NCBI GenBank assembly: GCA_046715235.1
Contig: JBKJZO010000123.1
Location: 1-9,731 of the forward strand
Direction of reading: 5' to 3'
Source: JBKJZO01 sp046715235
GTDB lineage: Bacteria; Actinomycetota; Actinomycetes; BP-191
Length of the DNA: 9,731 nucleotides
Both the position numbers and the translations under genes were made by a program. A model generated the notes under the pieces. It searched no databases and had not been told where the DNA came from. It saw only the letters and a list, made by a program, of their open reading frames with translations. Each line of letters begins with the position of its first letter. Positions within the stretch are counted from its first letter, which is position 1. Below, piece after piece: positions 5,890 through 9,731 of the stretch.

Positions 5890-6566
5890 CCTCGATCTAC
5901 CAGCGGGTGCTTGGCGATGACTTCGCGAGGCTCCACCCGAAGATCCAGGAGCGCTTCGGCTTCTCGAGTGCCGACGGTGTCGCGTCGATCGGCACCGGTG
6001 TGATGGACGAGATCTGGCGCGGTCCGGCGTACACCCTTCCATTCCTGCGCCTTGGAAGCTGGCGCAATCTGCTGTTCCCCGAGCGCGGCACGAACATCCC
6101 GTTCACGGTGGAGAACTACGCGTACGTCGACCGGTTCGGTCGCGAGACCGTGACGTGGGTGCGGACGTTCGAGTTGCCCACGATTCGGCGTCGTTTCGAC
6201 GCGACGATGATCTACAGCGAGAGCCGCGATGTCGTTGTCGACTACCTGGGCACTCATCAGCACCTCGCCGTCGATCTGGCGCTTTCGGTTGCGGAGAACG
6301 GCGGCCTGCGCCTGACGTCCGGCGAGCAGCGGTTCTACGAAGGCCCGCTCGCCTTTCGATTTCCGCTCGCGCTGTCCGGGCTGGCCGAGGTCGTCGAGTG
6401 GTACGACGACGCGGCCGAGCGCTATGCGATCGATGTCCGGGTGACCAACCGGTACCTCGGGCCCCTGTTCGGTTACCGGGGCACGTTCACCGCCGACCAC
6501 AGAGATGTCCGCGCCACCGGCGTGCCCCCGTCGGTCAAACCGGTACGCGAGGAGCGCCGCGAGTAG
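5886..6566 (+). CDS. DUF4166 domain-containing protein
   Basis: This 226-residue protein starts at GTG 5886 within the stop of the SRPBCC gene (GTGA overlap), with GGAG six bases upstream. The domain spans nearly the whole length. It opens with YQRVLGDDFARLHPKIQERF (5-24), then GVASIGTGVMDEIWRGP (31-47), FPERGTNIPFTVENYAYVD (64-82), GRETVTWVRTFELP (85-98), and SGEQRFYEGPLAFRFP (145-160), ending at LGPLFGYRGTF (191-201). These are family-typical conserved segments from memory; no catalytic residue is known. No signal peptide or membrane segment is seen. Its place as third gene after a diiron enzyme and a lipid-binding-type protein suggests a shared hydrophobic substrate, which is inference. 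The stop lies 22 bases from the convergent anti-sigma gene. Confidence 0.83.
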   Translation: MTSIYQRVLGDDFARLHPKIQERFGFSSADGVASIGTGVMDEIWRGPAYTLPFLRLGSWRNLLFPERGTNIPFTVENYAYVDRFGRETVTWVRTFELPTIRRRFDATMIYSESRDVVVDYLGTHQHLAVDLALSVAENGGLRLTSGEQRFYEGPLAFRFPLALSGLAEVVEWYDDAAERYAIDVRVTNRYLGPLFGYRGTFTADHRDVRATGVPPSVKPVREERRE

Positions 6567-6588
6567 GTCGGCGCGCCCGGCTGGCGGG

Positions 6589-7269
6589 TTACGCCGAGAC
6601 TGAGACGAGGTGCTCGCCGTCCAGCGTCTCTATCTCGACTGACGCGACCTGATCGAGCGGTACGGCAGACGCGGCCTCGATCGCCGTACCGTCGGCGGCG
6701 CCCTTCTCCGAGACTTCCCAGCTGCCGACCGACTCGCGCGCACCCGCCTTTGTCACGACGACCAGCCGGCAGCGGGTGCCTTCCGGGACGCCAATGACGT
6801 CGGCCTTCAGCCGCACCCAGTTCGCGGCCGGCCGGACGGTAGCGGTGAGCGTGGCGCCGGTTGCGGGGTCGGTCCCGGTGAGGTGCAGGGTGCCGGCCGG
6901 CTCCGCAACGGGTGCGGGCGCGCGTGTCTTCGAGGTCTGCCTGCCGACGACCAGTCCGGTGACGCCCGAGAGCGCCACAAGAGCGATGACGGACGCCGCG
7001 ACGGTCGCCAGCAGGCGCGAACGGCCCCCCGCGCGCGCTGCTCTGACCGCGCGCAGCGTGCGCCGCAGCACCATGTCGTCGGGCCCGACGGCGGCCGGCG
7101 CCACCCACTCGGCGGGCACTGTCGCCAGCAGACCGACGGTCTGCTGCAGCTCGGCGAGCTCCGCCCGGCACGTCTCGCACTGCGAGAGGTGCTCGTCGAC
7201 GGACCTGCGCTCGTCGTCGTCGAGGATGCCGAGGCTGTAGGCGCCGAGCAGTTCCACGTCGTGCGTCAT
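6589..7269 (-). CDS. Membrane-anchored zinc anti-sigma factor (ZAS domain, RslA/RskA-like)
   Basis: This 226-residue protein starts at ATG 7269, which overlaps the sigma-factor stop (ATGA). The N-terminal anti-sigma domain has His27-x3-Cys31-x2-Cys34 (EHLSQCETC), the zinc and sigma-binding motif of ZAS proteins, plus His3. One transmembrane helix spans about 86-109 (LLATVAASVIALVALSGVTG), with a basic stretch (RAVRAARAGGRSR) before it, so the N-terminus is cytoplasmic. The outer domain (about 125-226) is beta-rich, includes RCRLVVVTKAG, and ends LDGEHLVSVSA; it may sense envelope state or be a site for proteolysis. Known role: holds the partner ECF sigma inactive until a signal releases it. 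The two-Cys zinc site can make release redox-sensitive, as for RslA; that is inferred here. Confidence 0.9.
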   Translation of the reverse strand: MTHDVELLGAYSLGILDDDERRSVDEHLSQCETCRAELAELQQTVGLLATVPAEWVAPAAVGPDDMVLRRTLRAVRAARAGGRSRLLATVAASVIALVALSGVTGLVVGRQTSKTRAPAPVAEPAGTLHLTGTDPATGATLTATVRPAANWVRLKADVIGVPEGTRCRLVVVTKAGARESVGSWEVSEKGAADGTAIEAASAVPLDQVASVEIETLDGEHLVSVSA

Positions 7270-7835
7270 GCCGGCACCTCCGTCCCCTCGTCGAGCGCGA
7301 GCCGCAGAGCGCGCAGTGCGTAGTAGGTCCTCGACTTCACCGTGCCCGGCGGTACGCCGAGAACGCCGGCTGCCTCGGCGGCCGTCTTGCCGCCGTAGTA
7401 CACGTGCACCAATACGTCTCGGTGCTCGGGGCTCAGTCCCTGAAGGGCCTCGAAGACGGTGATCGACGTGACCACGTCGTCCGAGTGGTCGACCACGGCC
7501 GCCGGCCGAAGGGGATCTTCCTCGACCTCCGCGGGCCTGGCCTGCCTGGCCCGCGCCCGGTCCGTCACGATGTTGCGCGCGACCGTCAGCAGCCACGATC
7601 GGATCGATCCGCGTTCCTCGCTCAGCGAGTCTGCGTTGCGCCAGGCCCGCAGGAGCGTCTCCTGTACGACGTCCTCCGCGATCTGGCGGTCACCGGTCAA
7701 CCGGGTGACGTAGCCGAGCAGGATGCCGCCGTGCTCGGCGTACAACGAGCTGATCAGCGCCTCGTCAGTGCCGCCCGAAGACTGCTCGCGGCGGTCGCGC
7801 CACCGTGACCGCCGCTCCCGACTGACGAACGTCAC
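7266..7835 (-). CDS. ECF RNA polymerase sigma factor, SigL/SigK-like
   Basis: This 189-residue protein starts at GTG 7835, set by AGGAAG (7842-7847) six bases upstream. Region 2 covers about 27-95: LYAEHGGILLGYVTRLTGD, then AEDVVQETLLRAWRN (53-67, core binding and -10 recognition) and WLLTVARNIVTDRAR (81-95). Region 4 covers about 127-180, with LSPEHRDVLVHVYYGGKTAAEAAGVLG and the recognition helix VPPGTVKSRTYYALRALRLAL (161-181). There is no region 3 and no C-terminal extension. The segments RLTGDxxxAEDVVQETLLRAW and GTVKSRxxYAxRALRLxL closely resemble M. tuberculosis SigL. The frame stays open to 7946, but that part lies within the upstream hairpin and has no family similarity. Its cognate anti-sigma follows by a four-base overlap. 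Likely target promoters are listed at 8595-8622 and 8667-8694. Confidence 0.93.
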   Translation of the reverse strand: MTFVSRERRSRWRDRREQSSGGTDEALISSLYAEHGGILLGYVTRLTGDRQIAEDVVQETLLRAWRNADSLSEERGSIRSWLLTVARNIVTDRARARQARPAEVEEDPLRPAAVVDHSDDVVTSITVFEALQGLSPEHRDVLVHVYYGGKTAAEAAGVLGVPPGTVKSRTYYALRALRLALDEGTEVPA

Positions 7836-7841
7836 GCCTAA

Positions 7842-7847
7842 CTTCCT
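7842..7847 (-). promoter_or_regulatory. Ribosome binding site of the ECF sigma gene
   Basis: On the minus strand AGGAAG lies six bases before GTG 7835 and only nine bases after the end of the long hairpin at 7857-7959. This decides the start against upstream in-frame candidates and puts ribosome access close to a strong RNA structure. Confidence 0.7.
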
Positions 7848-7856
7848 ACTAGAAAT

Positions 7857-7959
7857 GGGAGCCGGGCGGTGGCCGACAGTCCGCACCGAGATCAGGAGCA
7901 CCCCTCGGAACTCCCGATCCACGAGTACGGCGGTTGTCCTGGCCACTCGCCCGGCTCCC
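7857..7959 (-). promoter_or_regulatory. Long imperfect RNA hairpin between the lipoprotein and sigma genes (terminator or attenuator candidate)
   Basis: The outer arms are GGCCACTCGCCCGGCTCCC (7941-7959) and GGGAGCCGGGCGGTGGCC (7857-7874), 18 pairs with one bulged base. Pairing continues inward: GACA (7875-7878) with TGTC (7935-7938), CCGC (7881-7884) with GCGG (7930-7933), and GATCAGGAG (7890-7898) with CTCCCGATC (7911-7919) around a 12-base loop. The last stem has an A-C mismatch on the plus strand but a G.U pair in minus-strand RNA, so the minus transcript folds better. The element begins 10 bases after the lipoprotein stop. On its 3' side it is followed by ATTTCTAG, a weak U-rich tract, then the sigma ribosome site. 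It could end lipoprotein transcription, let part of it through to sigma, or hinder sigma translation. Confidence 0.6.
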
Positions 7960-7969
7960 GGCTCGGTGC

Positions 7970-8542
7970 CTAGTACCGGGTGTAGCTGTCGTCAGTCGTG
8001 GGCGCTGAAGCGGGCGCAGCGCCGGCGCCAGCCTTGCCGCCGGTCGGGGTGACCGCCCACCAGACCCCGCCGACACCCTGGCCGTTCGTCTGACCGGCTG
8101 CACTGTCGGCCGCGAAGCGGTAGATCGGCCAGCCGTTGATCGTGACCTGCTCGGCGCCGTCCGCGCGCTTGACCGTGCCTAGGAGCGCCGTGTCAATGCC
8201 CGCCAACTCGGGCGCGCCCGAGGCGAGCACCGGAGGCCAGGTCGAGGCGCAGTCGCCGGTGCAGTTGGACGCCGGCGGCTTGGCAGTGTCTTTGTCGAAG
8301 CGGTAGAGCACGAAGCCGGTGCCGTCGGTGACCACATCGCCGAGCTTGGCGTCCTTCACGGTCGCGAGCTTGACCCCACCGCCGGCTGCCGCGCTCGTCG
8401 CGGAGCTTGCGGCCGCGGCCGGGGCCGGGGCCTCGCTGGCCGTGGTGTCGGTCTTCTTGTCGTCGCTGCCACAGGCGCTCATCACGAGGGCGGCGGAGAG
8501 TGCGGCGGCGGTGAGGCCGAGGGTGCGGAGTCGGCGCTGCAT
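7970..8542 (-). CDS. Secreted lipoprotein with two Yx[FWY]xxD motifs (COG4315 / secreted repeat family)
   Basis: This 190-residue protein starts at ATG 8542, seven bases after TGAGGAGA. A basic start (MQRRLRTLGL) and hydrophobic core lead to a lipobox-like VMSAC, with Cys24 the probable lipidated residue; Met at -3 is tolerated but not ideal. A low-complexity Ala/Pro/Ser/Thr linker (about 33-56) precedes the folded part. The two family motifs are YRFDKD (80-85) and YRFAAD (141-146). Between them lie NCTGDCASTWPPV (Cys94, Cys98, likely a disulfide) and QVTINGWPIYRF, with QGVGGVWWAVTPTG after the second. Known members are surface lipoproteins of unknown function, often near ECF sigma genes; a redox or metal role has been suggested only loosely. 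It has its own SigL-type promoter and lies upstream of the sigma gene in the same direction. Confidence 0.88.
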   Translation of the reverse strand: MQRRLRTLGLTAAALSAALVMSACGSDDKKTDTTASEAPAPAAAASSATSAAAGGGVKLATVKDAKLGDVVTDGTGFVLYRFDKDTAKPPASNCTGDCASTWPPVLASGAPELAGIDTALLGTVKRADGAEQVTINGWPIYRFAADSAAGQTNGQGVGGVWWAVTPTGGKAGAGAAPASAPTTDDSYTRY

Positions 8543-8594
8543 GACTTTTCTCCTCAGGTTGTGCCGGAGCGGTGTGCTCTCGGGCTCAACGGGC

Positions 8595-8622
8595 AATACG
8601 CAAGCGGTACGCCGACGGTTCA
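8595..8622 (-). promoter_or_regulatory. SigL-type ECF promoter for the lipoprotein gene
   Basis: Read on the minus strand, TGAACC (8622-8617), 16 bases, then CGTATT (8600-8595). This fits the TGAACC-N16-CGT pattern reported for M. tuberculosis SigL. The predicted start of transcription, near 8587, leaves a leader of about 45 bases before ATG 8542. The same pattern with the same spacer occurs for the divergent CHRD gene. Confidence 0.65.
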
Positions 8623-8666
8623 GTTCCGGCCCGAAGTTTCTTGCCGGCAGGTTTTTTCCGACCGGT

Positions 8667-8694
8667 TGAACCCTTCATTGCGCAGATCCGTAGG
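8667..8694 (+). promoter_or_regulatory. SigL-type ECF promoter for the CHRD gene
   Basis: TGAACC (8667-8672), 16 bases, then CGTAGG (8689-8694). The predicted transcription start near 8701 gives a leader of about 46 bases before ATG 8747. The hexamer and spacer are identical to the lipoprotein promoter on the other strand; the two -35 elements are 44 bases apart, so each gene has its own RNA-polymerase site. Confidence 0.65.
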
Positions 8695-8746
8695 GCACAG
8701 CAAGGGGGCAGCCGCCTCTCCCGTCTCCCGAACAGGAGCTCAGACC

Positions 8747-9694
8747 ATGTCCCGTCTGTTGAACCGTTGGACGCTGATCCCGGCAGTAGCGGCGGTCAGC
8801 CTGCTCGGCGCCGGCGCCGCCTCCGGGCAAAGTCCCGCCTATCCGACGACGGCCGCTCCCGCCGCCACCGCCAGAGCCGCCCCCGGCGACGTCACCTACC
8901 TCGTCGCCGAGCTGATCGGCGACAACGAGGTGCGCACCGTCGCGACCACCCCCGCGGGTGACACCAATGGGTACGCCGTCGAAATCGTCCGCATCGAGGG
9001 CAACGAGGTCCGTTACGGCATCGCCTGGATGAACATCGCCGCGCCGAGCCACGCACACATCCACAGCGGGATCACGGGCGCCAACGGCCCGGTCAGGGTC
9101 GACTACTTCACAGCGTCGACGCTGCCCTCCTCGGTGCGCGCCGTCGTAGGACGGGTCACCGTCGCCGACACCGCGCTGCTCGACTCCCTCAAGGCCGACC
9201 CCGGTGCGTTCTACGCCAACGTCCACAACGCCGAGTTCCCGGCAGGCGCCGTCCGCGGCCAGTTCCGCAAGATCGACGAGGTCGTCAACCCTGACGACGT
9301 GCTCGACTCGGGATTCCTTCGCGCCCGCATGACAGGGGCGAAGGAGATCAGCAGCACCGGTACGCCGGGCGCCGGCGACCCGAACGGACGCGGGTGGGGC
9401 GCCTTCGACGCGAGCGGTCGCCGGGTCGTGTTCGCCCTGAAGTGGAGCAACATCGGTGCGCCGACAGCCGCTCACATCCACAAGGCGCCTGCCGGCACGA
9501 ACGGCGACGTCGTCGTACCGCTGTTCGAAGCGACCGGTGGGCTCCCGACGTCCATCCAGGGCGTCTCGGGGGTGGTGCGCAATCTCGACGGCGCCCTGCT
9601 GGGCCGTATCCGACGCAATCCGGGCAACTACTACGCCAACATCCACAACGTGGAGTTCCCGGCCGGCGCGGTGCGCGGCCAGCTCGTCCGGTAA
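8747..9694 (+). CDS. Secreted protein with two CHRD domains
   Basis: This 315-residue protein starts at ATG 8747, preceded by AGGAG (8734-8738) and set by a clear Sec signal peptide: basic MSRLLNRW, hydrophobic LIPAVAAVSLLGAG, cleavage probably near GAASG-QS at 27-28. An Ala/Pro/Thr-rich linker leads to CHRD domain 1 (about 50-174) and CHRD domain 2 (about 192-315). Each has the typical pattern of a sequence around AHIH (103-106 and 242-245) and a closing YANxHNxEFPAGAVRGQ (156-172 and 296-312). No lipobox, sortase motif or second membrane segment is seen, so it is probably exported free. The CHRD function in bacteria is not established; the paired His residues could bind metal, which is inference. 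Divergent from the lipoprotein gene, with a matching ECF promoter, so likely co-induced. The stop is TAA. Confidence 0.92.
   Translation: MSRLLNRWTLIPAVAAVSLLGAGAASGQSPAYPTTAAPAATARAAPGDVTYLVAELIGDNEVRTVATTPAGDTNGYAVEIVRIEGNEVRYGIAWMNIAAPSHAHIHSGITGANGPVRVDYFTASTLPSSVRAVVGRVTVADTALLDSLKADPGAFYANVHNAEFPAGAVRGQFRKIDEVVNPDDVLDSGFLRARMTGAKEISSTGTPGAGDPNGRGWGAFDASGRRVVFALKWSNIGAPTAAHIHKAPAGTNGDVVVPLFEATGGLPTSIQGVSGVVRNLDGALLGRIRRNPGNYYANIHNVEFPAGAVRGQLVR
9200..9685 (+). repeat. Internal duplication within the CHRD gene (domain ends)
   Basis: The closing parts of the two domains are near copies at protein and DNA level: residues 152-173 (9200-9265) against 292-313 (9620-9685). In both copies GPAGAVRGQ-like ends follow YANxHN, and about three quarters or more of the residues are identical. 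The start of each domain is much more diverged, so this is an old tandem domain duplication with strong constraint on the ends, not a recent DNA repeat. Confidence 0.75.
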
Positions 9695-9706
9695 GTCATG
9701 CGAGTC

Positions 9707-9731
9707 GGGGGGGGGGCGCCCCCCCCCCCCC
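9707..9731. other. G10-CG-C13 tract at the window end, possible assembly artefact
   Basis: Ten G, then CG, then thirteen C up to the last base. It is a perfect self-complementary run 12 bases after the CHRD stop. It has no normal terminator loop and no T tract. A snap-back or homopolymer artefact at a contig edge is the simplest explanation; a genuine very GC-rich terminator is less likely. Confidence 0.5.

Noticed and set aside
5014..6042. Long minus-strand open frame of 342 codons
   Set aside because: Arg/Ser/Pro-rich composition without a domain, lying opposite the SRPBCC and DUF4166 genes, which have family motifs and proper junctions.
6567..6588. Possible bidirectional terminator between the DUF4166 and anti-sigma genes
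   Set aside because: The 22-base gap has only GC-rich sequence without a clear stem-loop or T tract.
7836..7946. N-terminal extension of the ECF sigma factor
   Set aside because: The 37 extra residues are encoded by the hairpin element, have no sigma similarity, and the ribosome site supports GTG 7835.
8675..9646. Long minus-strand open frame opposite the CHRD gene
   Set aside because: Composition is a mirror of the CHRD coding strand; it would also overlap the promoter region, and no ribosome site or domain is seen.

Overview
The window is high-GC throughout and uses GTG and TTG starts freely. It carries mshA, the glycosyltransferase that commits carbon to mycothiol, followed by a YbjN-family gene as in mycobacteria. 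This points to an actinomycete, probably an uncultured or little-studied one; the sequence alone does not settle the order. All coding is chromosomal housekeeping or envelope/stress type. I see no insertion sequence, phage gene, tRNA, rRNA or CRISPR array.

Layout. (1) Positions 1-283 hold the 3' end of a macro-domain gene (+). (2) Positions 262-2145 hold a compact minus-strand operon: Nudix hydrolase, then a nitrobindin-like haem protein, then a SAM-methyltransferase-like protein. The junctions are a GTGA overlap and a 10-base gap. (3) mshA and a ybjN-like gene (2249-4038, +) run divergently from that operon and are joined by a TTGA overlap. (4) A lone SnoaL-like protein (4045-4476, -) lies convergent to them. 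(5) A plus-strand trio (4605-6566) encodes a COQ7/rubrerythrin-like diiron protein, an SRPBCC protein and a DUF4166 protein; I know of no assigned function for this combination. (6) Positions 6589-9694 hold an envelope-stress module: an ECF sigma factor and its membrane zinc anti-sigma factor (-), a lipoprotein with two Yx[FWY]xxD motifs upstream of them (-), and a divergent secreted protein with two CHRD domains (+).

The most interesting signal is in the last module. The 204-base gap between the lipoprotein and CHRD genes contains two outward-facing copies of the same promoter pattern, TGAACC-N16-CGT, one per gene, each about 45 bases upstream of the start codon once the transcription start is allowed for. 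That is the pattern described for M. tuberculosis SigL, and the sigma factor here resembles SigL. Between the lipoprotein and sigma genes lies a 103-base sequence that folds into one long imperfect hairpin, with a G.U pair that favours folding of the minus-strand RNA. No copy of the promoter pattern lies directly before the sigma gene. I therefore infer that sigma and anti-sigma are read by leakage from the lipoprotein promoter through this hairpin, giving an autoregulatory loop with a damper.

A second theme is redox and nitrosative defence: mycothiol synthesis next to a nitrobindin and an ADP-ribose-type Nudix hydrolase. The last 25 bases are an improbable G10-CG-C13 run and may be an assembly artefact.
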